From Acetomicrobium hydrogeniformans (GTDB lineage Bacteria > Synergistota > Synergistia > Synergistales > JAFGMB01), in contig JAENYO010000001.1 of assembly GCA_016841745.1 (NCBI GenBank), forward strand, positions 56,799 to 120,798: a stretch of 64,000 nucleotides of DNA, written 5' to 3'. Of this stretch, positions 48,069 to 56,247 are shown one piece after another (within the stretch, counting starts at the first letter, position 1; every line of letters starts with the position of its first letter). The notes beneath the pieces are model-generated. The model searched no databases. It had not been told where the DNA came from and worked only from the letters and a program-made list of their open reading frames with translations. A program made the translations under genes and the position numbers.

Positions 48069-48623
48069 CTAAAGAAGTCCCAGGTGAGACTTGATACTCT
48101 CGAAATTTATAAAATCTACATGATGCACAACCACAGCCTCAGGACTGCGATGTCTGCCGTTACCTTCCCCGGCATGTGTAGCTATTATGTGACATATATC
48201 ACTGGAAAGGCCATTTCTGGCAGCAAGCACCGCACCTGAAAAGGGGTGTCGCAGATCCTTACCATATTGGGATTTGACATAGCCGCCGTCCTTGAACTCC
48301 ATTTCAACAAGCTTGCCCACATCATGAAGAATTGCTCCTGCTATCAGCACATCCCTGTCCAGGGTAAAATCTCCCTGGTTACGGTATATAGGGTTATATA
48401 CATCTCCTATATGCCTGCACATCTGGACTATAGACCTTGTATGGGCCAATAGCGAAGCGGGACAATCCGGTATAAGGAGAGTGAAGGGCATTTTATCCAT
48501 ATCTTCGACTTCCCAGCCCCCGGATCTAAGTCCATCTGCTATTGTCAAAACCACTTTCTCCTGCAGAGTCTTGTCAACAATCCAATCAATTTCAGGTATC
48601 GTTTCCCTAATCTTTTCGTTCAT
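48069..48623 (-). CDS. HD-domain phosphohydrolase
   Basis: 184 residues. Metal-binding HD motif: H61 (LLAHTRSIV), H100-D101 (AGAILHDVGKLVEM), then HPFSGAVLAA, IIATHAGEGNG and VVVHHVDFIN, giving a full H...HD...D set. Such proteins hydrolyse nucleotides or phosphoesters; no substrate can be assigned. It sits in the middle of the citrate-lyase operon between citG and the first aconitase pair, with GGAGG before its ATG, so it is cotranscribed. A link to the phosphoribosyl-dephospho-CoA prosthetic group chemistry is speculative. Confidence 0.8.
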   Translation of the reverse strand: MNEKIRETIPEIDWIVDKTLQEKVVLTIADGLRSGGWEVEDMDKMPFTLLIPDCPASLLAHTRSIVQMCRHIGDVYNPIYRNQGDFTLDRDVLIAGAILHDVGKLVEMEFKDGGYVKSQYGKDLRHPFSGAVLAARNGLSSDICHIIATHAGEGNGRHRSPEAVVVHHVDFINFESIKSHLGLL

Positions 48624-48689
48624 TCATAAGACCTCCATAAGAATAGATTATATTCACGCCTTCAGGCGCTCTGGTAAGAAAACTCCCAC

Positions 48690-49574
48690 CTATACAATTC
48701 CTGCCTTTTCAAGAAAATGAATGGTAGCGGTAGCAGCAAGAAGATCTGCGGAGCCTCCGGGATTGATGTTTTCTGATATGAACAGCTCATCCATTTGTAT
48801 TATGAATTCTCTTCCTTTCGCAGTTCCCATACCACCCAACTCCAGGGCCTCCGACGCCATAGGCTGAACCCTTTCCTTCAGCGTTGAATAATTGGAACGG
48901 GATATGACATTTGTATCCGCAGAAACAGACATGATCCGAAGCAGAGTATTAACCATTGAATCATTCAATGAAAGCCCCCTGGAAAGACCAGCTCTCATTT
49001 CCGGCAGGCCATGGTCTACAACAGCTGGCAGGCCATCCTCCACCTCACCTCTTATACCCCTGACCCCATATTTCAGATATAACTCTTCTCCTTTCGTTAA
49101 ATTTCTTTTCGGTATTTTTTTAGTTAAAACAAAGAGTTCCCTCTCGCAAATACCTGAAGCAATGGCTCTTATCTGTTCCGAAAGGACATTTGCACTCAAC
49201 GCTATTCCTTTCCTTATTATTTTCCCTGCAGCGGCACAGATAACACCCATTATGAAGATAAGACCTTTCTGGGTATTAACTCCATACGTAGCACGGAACA
49301 TCCTTTTTTCAGTAGCCATTCCTTCCTGGCGAAGGCTGTGAAGAAGTTGCTCATTTGGCGATTCAGACTTGAGACCCAGCATTGAAAAACGATAAAAATC
49401 CTGGCATATAGCAGCTGAGCTAATGCTGAAAAGGAAAAAATCCATATCGCGGTTAGCTCCATTATTTGTAAGGTCAACCAGTCCAGGTTTTGGCGTACAT
49501 GCCATTTCGAGTAACATACCACGAATAGCTTTTTCACTGATCTCCCAGGATATCTGAGAATAGGATCTATCCAA
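48690..49574 (-). CDS. citG: Triphosphoribosyl-dephospho-CoA synthase (CitG family)
   Basis: 294 residues. Makes the prosthetic-group precursor of citrate-lyase-type acyl carrier proteins. Family motifs: EMACTPKPGLVDLTNNGANRDMDFFLFSISSAA, GVNTQKGLIFIMGVICAAAG, and KYGVRGIRGEVEDGLPAVVDHGLP. Starts at a TTG following GGAGGGAAACCTTT. No citX (transfer of the group) or citC (acetyl ligase) is visible in the window. Confidence 0.88.
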   Translation of the reverse strand: MDRSYSQISWEISEKAIRGMLLEMACTPKPGLVDLTNNGANRDMDFFLFSISSAAICQDFYRFSMLGLKSESPNEQLLHSLRQEGMATEKRMFRATYGVNTQKGLIFIMGVICAAAGKIIRKGIALSANVLSEQIRAIASGICERELFVLTKKIPKRNLTKGEELYLKYGVRGIRGEVEDGLPAVVDHGLPEMRAGLSRGLSLNDSMVNTLLRIMSVSADTNVISRSNYSTLKERVQPMASEALELGGMGTAKGREFIIQMDELFISENINPGGSADLLAATATIHFLEKAGIV

Positions 49575-49619
49575 AAAGGTTTCCCTCCATAACTATGGCT
49601 GCCTTTATGAAAAATCTCA

Positions 49620-51161
49620 TTAACAGGTCTTGACTTCCCGTATCACATCAACAACCGTACCATCTCGATACTCAACAACCCCAATGACCTTATCTGTGAA
49701 CTCAGGATCTTCTGGCTTTCCAGATATTCTGTACGCTTCATTTTTCAGATCATGAATATTGATCACGGGTAATCCAGCTTTTTTTAGGGTTATCTCGAGC
49801 TCAGCACGTAGTGGATTAACTGCTATTCCTCTCTCGGTAACGACAACATCAATAGTTTCTCCGGGACTTGTGACTGTTAGAACATCGTCGACTACCATAG
49901 GAAGTCTGCCTCGAAGCAGTGGAGTTGTAATAATGGTCAGATTCGCACCGGCAGCAGTGTCCATGTGCCCACCAATACCATGAAGAAGGACTCCATCAGA
50001 TTCAGTATTGACGTTGACATTAAAATTGGTATCTACCTGGGTGGCTCCCAGGATAACTGCATCAAGTTGATTGACGGCACATCCCTTATTATGGGGGTTA
50101 GCATAAAATGAAGCGCTCATTTCGACATGATTAGGGTTTTCCCGCAATGAGCGAACAGCTTCCATATCAAAGGATTGGACATCCAACAATGTCTCAAAAA
50201 GTCCTTCCTGGAGCATCTGAACAAAAAAAGCGGTAATACCTCCCGAACCAAAGCTCCCCCTGATATTCCTTTCTTTCATTGTTTCTCTTATATAATCGGC
50301 TACAGCCAGAGAAATACCACCTGCTCCCGTCTGAAGGGAAAAACCGTCTTCTATGAATCCGGAAGCCTCTATTACCTTTGCGGCATTCTCTGCGATTAGA
50401 AGCCGAAGGGGATCTCGGGTTACCTTCAGGGTACCTGAAACAATACCCGAAGGATCACCTATCTGATCAATCTTTACAACATAGTCAACATAGTTTTGTG
50501 GAATGGATATGGGGAAAAGAGGATATTGAACCAGATGATCAGTTATTGCTACAACCTTATCTGCAAACATCGCATCTGCGACACAATATCCAAGAGATCC
50601 ACATGCCGACTGCCCATCAGATCCATTGAGGTTCCCGTAACGATCGGCTGAAGGAGCAGCAATGAAAGCGACATCAATAGAAAGGTCTCCTGCTTCAATT
50701 GCTCTAGCACGTCCTCCATGGGAACGTAAAAGGACAGGAACATCAAATCCGCCATGGGAAGCAAGTTTCCCTACAGGACCATTTACACTTCCCTGAATGG
50801 CTTTGACCACACCACTTTCTATATGTTTTATGATGGATTTATGAATAGGGAAAAGTGCAGTTGGAGCCAGCGTCATGTCCCTGTAACCCATTTCGGCTAT
50901 AAGATCCAGAACCATGGCAACAACAAAATCTCCATTTCTAAGATGGTGATGGAAGGATATGGTCATCCCATCCTTGAGGCCTGTGGCAAGGATGGCATCT
51001 CTCAGTGAAGGGAGAAGTTTTTCCGTATCCCTGGTGACATATGGAACCAGGGGAGATTTCATTTTGCCTTCAGGAAATCCTGCAAAGACCCCTTTAAAAG
51101 GTTTTAAGGGACCTATCCCCTCAATAAATTCAGGAATCACTCTTCCTGCTTCATTTAACAT
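49620..51161 (-). CDS. citF: Citrate lyase-type alpha subunit (acetyl-ACP:hydroxyacid ACP transferase)
   Basis: 513 residues, CoA-transferase-like. FEGIGPLKPFKGVFAG near the start, ISFHHHLRNGDFV, GGHMDTAAGANLTIITTPLLRGRLPMVVDDVLTVTSPGETIDVVVTERGIAVNP near the C-terminus are CitF hallmarks. Swaps the acetyl group on the carrier protein for the substrate hydroxyacid. Citramalate lyase uses homologous subunits, so the substrate may be citrate or citramalate. AAGGAGG before the ATG; 16 bases after citE. Confidence 0.92.
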   Translation of the reverse strand: MLNEAGRVIPEFIEGIGPLKPFKGVFAGFPEGKMKSPLVPYVTRDTEKLLPSLRDAILATGLKDGMTISFHHHLRNGDFVVAMVLDLIAEMGYRDMTLAPTALFPIHKSIIKHIESGVVKAIQGSVNGPVGKLASHGGFDVPVLLRSHGGRARAIEAGDLSIDVAFIAAPSADRYGNLNGSDGQSACGSLGYCVADAMFADKVVAITDHLVQYPLFPISIPQNYVDYVVKIDQIGDPSGIVSGTLKVTRDPLRLLIAENAAKVIEASGFIEDGFSLQTGAGGISLAVADYIRETMKERNIRGSFGSGGITAFFVQMLQEGLFETLLDVQSFDMEAVRSLRENPNHVEMSASFYANPHNKGCAVNQLDAVILGATQVDTNFNVNVNTESDGVLLHGIGGHMDTAAGANLTIITTPLLRGRLPMVVDDVLTVTSPGETIDVVVTERGIAVNPLRAELEITLKKAGLPVINIHDLKNEAYRISGKPEDPEFTDKVIGVVEYRDGTVVDVIREVKTC

Positions 51162-51177
51162 AATGACAGACCTCCTT

Positions 51178-52059
51178 TTAAGCTAGACCCATAGCTTCAG
51201 CAAAGGCCAGAACTCTTCTGGCCTTTGCAACAACAGGAGCATCAATCATTCTGCCATCAAGGGCAACAACTCCTGATTTCTTTTTTTCTGCTTCTTCCAG
51301 TGCCTGGACGATTCGTCTGGCCTTGACGATTTCTTTTTCTGAAGGAGTAAAAACCTTATGAACTGGCTTGATCTGTCGAGGATGGATGATAGACTTGCCA
51401 TCAAATCCCAATTGTTTGATAAGACTTGTTTCAGCTAAAAGGCCTTCTTCATCATTTACGTTTCCAAAGACTGTATCAAGTGCATCGATATGAGCTATCC
51501 TTGCAGCAAGTAGGATCTTCATTCTTATATCAAGAAGTTCCAGACCTTCTCTTGTCCTCTGTGCTGCTATATCTGCAGTATAATCTTCACCACCAAAATT
51601 TATCGCAGAAATCCTGCTGTCTGCACATGCTATTTCCACCGCATTATAAGAACCAAGTGCAGATTCAATAAGGGGCATTATCTTTATTTTCCCCCTGTCC
51701 AAACCCTTTTCAGTTTCCAGTTGATCAAGCACCTCACTCACAGTTATAACATCCTGAGCATGTTCGCATTTAGGCAGTCTTATGGCATCGAGCCGTGGAC
51801 AAACAACATCTTTCAAATCATCCATACCGTAGGGTGTAGAAAGAGAGTTTATTCTTACCACCACTTCGGCCCCAAGAAAATCTACATGATTAAGCGCATT
51901 CCTGACCAATATACGGGCTGAATCCTTTTCGCTTATGGATACAGCGTCTTCAAGATCCAGAACGACTGAATCGGCCCCAAATATTCCAGAATTCAACAAC
52001 ATTGAAGGATCGTTACCTGGAATATAGAGAGCTGTTCGCCGCAATTGTTTTAAAGACAT
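51178..52059 (-). CDS. citE: Citrate lyase-type beta subunit (citryl-ACP/citramalyl-ACP lyase)
   Basis: 293 residues, HpcH/CitE TIM barrel: LRRTALYIPGNDPSMLLNSGIFGADSVVLDLEDAVSISEKDSAR, VVRINSLSTPYGMDDL, IMPLIESALGSYNAVEIA, INFGGEDYTADIAAQRT, FDGKSIIHPRQIKPVHKVF. Carries out the carbon-carbon cleavage giving acetyl-ACP plus oxaloacetate (citrate) or pyruvate (citramalate). Overlaps citD by ten bases. Confidence 0.92.
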   Translation of the reverse strand: MSLKQLRRTALYIPGNDPSMLLNSGIFGADSVVLDLEDAVSISEKDSARILVRNALNHVDFLGAEVVVRINSLSTPYGMDDLKDVVCPRLDAIRLPKCEHAQDVITVSEVLDQLETEKGLDRGKIKIMPLIESALGSYNAVEIACADSRISAINFGGEDYTADIAAQRTREGLELLDIRMKILLAARIAHIDALDTVFGNVNDEEGLLAETSLIKQLGFDGKSIIHPRQIKPVHKVFTPSEKEIVKARRIVQALEEAEKKKSGVVALDGRMIDAPVVAKARRVLAFAEAMGLA

Positions 52060-52352
52060 CTTCCAACCTCCCCAATTGTAGAAGATAGAGCCCTTCTTGC
52101 AGCAGTTTCCACACGAGCACTTATAGCGCAGTCAAGAGCACCCCTATCCTGAGCCTTTACATAGGCATCATGGATACCGAGATTAACAAGGGTATCTTTG
52201 ATAGTAAGGATAATCTGCTTACCGAAGGGCACTATAGATGGGCTATCAAGGTCAATGCTTATCCCTTTTTCTTGAACGGAAAGGTCAATAAAGACCAGTA
52301 TATCCCCAGACTCCAGTGTACCTGCCTGACCTTTGCTCTGATCTGTTTTCAA
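52050..52352 (-). CDS. citD: Citrate lyase-type acyl carrier protein (gamma subunit)
   Basis: 100 residues. AGTLESGDILVFIDL contains Ser15, the site that carries phosphoribosyl-dephospho-CoA in CitD (Ser14 in Klebsiella). TTG start, AAAGGGG upstream. Follows the IclR gene by 40 bases. Confidence 0.9.
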   Translation of the reverse strand: MKTDQSKGQAGTLESGDILVFIDLSVQEKGISIDLDSPSIVPFGKQIILTIKDTLVNLGIHDAYVKAQDRGALDCAISARVETAARRALSSTIGEVGRCL

Positions 52353-52392
52353 CTATATCAATCCCCTTTGTTTGACAATTTATCTTGATAGT

Positions 52393-53184
52393 CTATTGAA
52401 TTTCCACTGTTTCCAGAGAATATCCAAGGGCCTTGGATATAGAATTGGCAGCGCCTATTACCAGTGGAATGAAACGTCTTATATTCACATCTGTAAACCT
52501 GGAAACAGGTCCAGTTACACTCAGAGCTGCTATAACACTTCCGGAAAAGTCCCTTACTGGTGCTGCTATGGAAACAGCCCCCAGGTAAGTTTCCTCAAAG
52601 CTTATTGAATAGCCCTGCTTCCTTACCTTGGATAGTTCTGCCAGAAGGTCCTCCCTGTCTGTAATAGTGTTGGGACCCATTGTTATGAGTTTCTTATCCT
52701 CAAGTAGACCTATGAGGGAATCATCCGGGAGATAAGCCATTAGGACCTTGCCAGGAGCACCAGAATGGATCGGGAGCGATTTCCCCAGCTCCACGGCCTG
52801 TCTGATCTCATGTGGACTTTCAATTTTTTTAACACTCATCCTTCTACCATTATAGAGAACATTAAGATTAATGGTTTCCTTTGTTTCAAGGGCAAGGTTC
52901 TGCATAAAGGGATGCGCATAATGTCTTATTTCAAGCTGTTCTTCTACAAGATAACCAAGCTGAAATAGTTTAAGTCCAAGACGGTATTTCATGGTATCAG
53001 GATTCTTTACCACAATACTCCGCTGTTCCAGAGTAAGAAGAATCCTGTGGACCCTGCTTTTGTTAAGACCAAGTTTTCTGCTTATCTCACTTATTCCGAG
53101 GTTCTGTTCTTCTCTGGAAAAACAGTCAAGGACATCAATGGAAGTGAGAAGAGATTGTATGAGATAATTTGAATTGTTGTTCAT
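52393..53184 (-). CDS. IclR-family transcriptional regulator
   Basis: 263 residues from the ATG at 53184 (AAGGAGCTTTCTA in front); the track adds nine unlikely residues. N-terminal winged helix-turn-helix (LGISEISRKLGLNKSRVHRILLTLEQRSIV) and C-terminal GAF-like effector domain (RQAVELGKSLPIHSGAPGKVLMAYL, GYSISFEETYLGAVSIAAPVRDFSGSVIAALSVTGPVSRF). First gene of the citrate-lyase operon, so it probably controls this operon, and possibly the divergent ferredoxin-AOR pair, in response to a small organic acid. Confidence 0.92.
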   Translation of the reverse strand: MNNNSNYLIQSLLTSIDVLDCFSREEQNLGISEISRKLGLNKSRVHRILLTLEQRSIVVKNPDTMKYRLGLKLFQLGYLVEEQLEIRHYAHPFMQNLALETKETINLNVLYNGRRMSVKKIESPHEIRQAVELGKSLPIHSGAPGKVLMAYLPDDSLIGLLEDKKLITMGPNTITDREDLLAELSKVRKQGYSISFEETYLGAVSIAAPVRDFSGSVIAALSVTGPVSRFTDVNIRRFIPLVIGAANSISKALGYSLETVEIQ

Positions 53185-53235
53185 TAGAAAGCTCCTTGTC
53201 TTGTTTGGCAATACACTGTATTATTATATGAGATT

Positions 53236-53264
53236 ATTTTACTCTTTATGTGATCACGAGGCAA
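53236..53264 (-). promoter_or_regulatory. Promoter of the iclR-cit operon
   Basis: Minus strand TTGCCT, 17-base spacer, TAAAAT. The spacer holds the palindrome GTGATCAC (53250-53257), a possible operator. Predicted start about 45 bases before the IclR ATG. Confidence 0.6.
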
Positions 53265-53426
53265 GGTTAAAATATTTCTTAGGGATCATAACATTCAGCA
53301 GTTGGGTCAACTATTTCGTTATCTTATGGAAATGGCAATTGCTTTCATGTATATTAACGGAGATGTTTAATATTTATTCCATTAGAATATCTTTCAATAA
53401 ACACAAAATGAACGGGGGGCTTTTAT

Positions 53427-53819
53427 TTGAAGTGGCTGAAGACATATCCGGAGAGATGTATTGGTTGTGAACAATGTATGGAAACATGCTCAGAGTTATG
53501 GTTTAGAGAAAAATCAAAACTTCTGTCAAGAATCAGAATATCAGCGAACGAAGTAGGTTTTTCACTTAATGCGTGCAACCAATGTGGCAAGTGCATCGAA
53601 ATATGTCCCGTAGGGGCCTTGGCAAGAGATGCAAATGGCATAGTTCAGCTTGATAAAGACAAATGTGTAGGCTGTATGATGTGTGTCGCTTTTTGCCCGA
53701 CATCAAGCATTTTCTTTAGCTCCACAAAGGGCGTTGAACCTTTCAAATGCATTGCCTGTGGAGCCTGCACAAAAGGATGTCCTACGGAAGCATTGGAGAT
53801 AGTGGAAGAATACAATTGA
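53427..53819 (+). CDS. Polyferredoxin, four [4Fe-4S] clusters, partner of the aldehyde oxidoreductase
   Basis: 130 residues with four full cysteine sets: CIGCEQCMETC, CNQCGKCIEICP, CVGCMMCVAFCP and CIACGACTKGCP, 16 cysteines in all. Electron-transfer subunit. TTG start preceded by GGGGGG. The AOR gene follows 24 bases later. A separate small FeS subunit with several clusters is known for WOR5-type tungsten oxidoreductases of Pyrococcus, which is the closest architectural match. Confidence 0.9.
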   Translation: MKWLKTYPERCIGCEQCMETCSELWFREKSKLLSRIRISANEVGFSLNACNQCGKCIEICPVGALARDANGIVQLDKDKCVGCMMCVAFCPTSSIFFSSTKGVEPFKCIACGACTKGCPTEALEIVEEYN

Positions 53820-53843
53820 CTTTTATTTATGGGGGGTATTTAA

Positions 53844-56018
53844 ATGGCAGGCATTGAAATGAAAGTTCTTGCAGAATGGAAATATGAGAAATCCATACCG
53901 TTCAGAGGATATACCGGTAAAACTCTTTATGTAAACGTAGAAAACCAGGAATGCATTGAAAAAGAAGTAACTGAAGAGATGAAGGAAAGATTTACGGGGG
54001 GAAGAGGTTTTGGACTAAAACTTCTATGGGATGCTGTAAAAGACAATACAAAGTGGGATGATCCAGAGAATGAGATCATCATTTCAGGAGGCCCCTTATG
54101 TGGGGTAACGCAATATCCGGGATTGGGTAAGTTCTATGCCGTTTTTATTTCGCCTCTTTCCGGCCAGACCTATGACAGTAACGCAGGAGGGCATTTCGGT
54201 CCTCTGCTAAAATTTGCAGGGTGGGATGCTCTGGAAATACAGGGAAAATCAAGTAGTGATGTTGTTATATTCATCGATGGTGATAACGGCAAAGTTCAGT
54301 TCTTAGAGTCAGACCTCAAAGATTTAAATAGCTACACAATAACAGAATCCCTTCATGACTATTTTTCAGAAACCGAAGACGATAAACGTTCAGTTTCAGT
54401 TGTTTCTACAGGACAGGCTGCTGAACATACTTACTGGGGTTGTCTTAACTCCAGTTTTTATGATCTAAAAAGAAAGACACCCCGCTTGAAACAGGCAGGA
54501 AGGGGTGGCGGTGGAACTATCCTCCGGAATAAAAAGATCGTTGCACTGGTAGTTAGAAATCGAGATTGGTCCAACATCAAACAAGGAATCAAAGATTTTG
54601 GCATATTGCAGGAAGTTGGACTAAAACTACATAAGGAGATTCATGATCTCGATGCCAAACAGGCGAGAATGCGTACTGTTGGAACAGCTCATCTTAATGA
54701 GATCATGAACGATTATCACCTTCTTCCTACCCATAATTTTAAATTCGGTCAACATAAAGACATTGCGAATATTCATTCGAATGTTTATGAGGGCCTGTTC
54801 ACCCAAGGAGTACCAGATGGATGCTGGTATGGGTGTTCAATGGCATGTAGCAAGGGAGTAGACAATTTCGAAATTAAGACTGGCCCCTGCAAAGGACAAA
54901 TTGTAACAGTGGATGGACCGGAGTATGAAACAAGCTCTAGCTTGGGACCAAATATCGGAATAATGAACCCTGCATGGACCATTGAAGCTAATTTTTATGC
55001 TGACCATTATGGTTTTGATACTATTGGTCTCGGTACAGGATTAGCTTTCGTCTGTGAATGCTTTGAAAAAGGTTTCATCAACCAGGAGATCACCAATGGA
55101 CTTGATCTCAACTTCGGAAATATGGATAACATAATGAAACTTATCCATCGAATGGCCGAGGGAAAAGACACTTTTGCGAATGAAGTCAGTAAAGGTATCA
55201 GGCAGATGAAAAAGGTTTTTGAAGAAAAATATGGTGCTCCTGCCGAAAACCTGCGTGATATAGGAATGGAAGGTCAGGGAATTGAAGTTTCCGAGTATGT
55301 CTGCAAAGAATCTATCGCACAGTGGGGCGGTTTCTTCCTGACCCTCAAGGGCCCACAACACGATGAAGCCTGGCTTATTTTTATGGACAGAGTGAACAAG
55401 CAATTACCAACCTTCGAAGATAAGGCTGAAGCTCTCCATTATTTCCCTCTTTTCAGAACCTGGTTCTCCCTGATTGGAGGCTGCAAGCTTCCGTGGAATG
55501 ACGTCGAACCTGCAGATAATATGACCAAGTACCCACCTCAGGAAGCTGCAAAGGTTCCTGAACATGTTCAGAATTACGTCGATATCTTCAATGCCGTTAC
55601 CGGGAGAAGTATAACTAAGGAAGATCTTCTACTCATGTCTGAAAAGGTATATAACTTCCAGCATCTTTTCCAGATCAGACTTGGAAAGGGCACAAGAGAT
55701 TTCCACAACATACCTTATAGAGCAATGGGCCCCGTATATGCAGATGAATGGGAAGCCCGATCCGAATATTACGATAACGAACTTCGAGAGGCTGGGATTG
55801 AACCAGAAAGACTTCCTGTTGAAGAGAAGATAAGTAAATTGAGGGTTATCAGGGAACAACAGTGGATAACACTTGTTGATGCAGTATATAACAAAAGAGG
55901 ATGGGATAGAAACGGTATACCGACTCTTGAAAAACTAAGAGAAATCGACATGGAACTGCCTGAACTGGTAAAGATCGTCAAAGAAAAAGCAAAGCCTGAA
56001 GACAGTTTCACTAATTAG
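53844..56018 (+). CDS. Aldehyde ferredoxin oxidoreductase family (tungsto/molybdo-pterin)
   Basis: 724 residues, longer than classical AOR (about 605). N-terminal AOR_N domain with GYTGKTLYVNVE, TGGRGFGLKLLWD, SGGPLCGVTQYPGLGKF and DSNAGGHFGPLLKFAGWDAL; RGGGGTILRNKKIVAL; cluster cysteines C327, C331 and C335 in GCWYGCSMACSKG and C547 in GGCKLPWND. Oxidises an aldehyde to an acid and reduces ferredoxin, using a bis-pterin W or Mo cofactor. ATG with GGGGGG upstream. Divergent from the IclR-cit operon. Substrate unknown; aldehydes from amino-acid degradation are the usual case. Confidence 0.94.
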   Translation: MAGIEMKVLAEWKYEKSIPFRGYTGKTLYVNVENQECIEKEVTEEMKERFTGGRGFGLKLLWDAVKDNTKWDDPENEIIISGGPLCGVTQYPGLGKFYAVFISPLSGQTYDSNAGGHFGPLLKFAGWDALEIQGKSSSDVVIFIDGDNGKVQFLESDLKDLNSYTITESLHDYFSETEDDKRSVSVVSTGQAAEHTYWGCLNSSFYDLKRKTPRLKQAGRGGGGTILRNKKIVALVVRNRDWSNIKQGIKDFGILQEVGLKLHKEIHDLDAKQARMRTVGTAHLNEIMNDYHLLPTHNFKFGQHKDIANIHSNVYEGLFTQGVPDGCWYGCSMACSKGVDNFEIKTGPCKGQIVTVDGPEYETSSSLGPNIGIMNPAWTIEANFYADHYGFDTIGLGTGLAFVCECFEKGFINQEITNGLDLNFGNMDNIMKLIHRMAEGKDTFANEVSKGIRQMKKVFEEKYGAPAENLRDIGMEGQGIEVSEYVCKESIAQWGGFFLTLKGPQHDEAWLIFMDRVNKQLPTFEDKAEALHYFPLFRTWFSLIGGCKLPWNDVEPADNMTKYPPQEAAKVPEHVQNYVDIFNAVTGRSITKEDLLLMSEKVYNFQHLFQIRLGKGTRDFHNIPYRAMGPVYADEWEARSEYYDNELREAGIEPERLPVEEKISKLRVIREQQWITLVDAVYNKRGWDRNGIPTLEKLREIDMELPELVKIVKEKAKPEDSFTN

Positions 56019-56030
56019 CACTCATTAAAC

Positions 56031-56076
56031 AGTAAAAACAGGCCTCCTCTGGTAGAAAAGGAGGCCTGTTTTTACT
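56031..56076 (+). terminator. Terminator of the ferredoxin-AOR operon
   Basis: AGTAAAAACAGGCCTCCT and its exact 18-base complement around a ten-base loop, ending in TTTTTACT, 13 bases after the AOR stop. Confidence 0.85.
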
Positions 56077-56247
56077 GTAACCTTTTAACATCTCGTCAAA
56101 CCATTTCAGAACTTCTTTGACGACTATCTCTCAATATAGCTTCTGTTATAAACCAACATTATCGATAGGGCTTGCTTTTAATACTCCTGTTACAGGACCA
56201 GAAAAACATTCTGCAAAATATTTACACGTAACTGAAGATTTCAGTTT

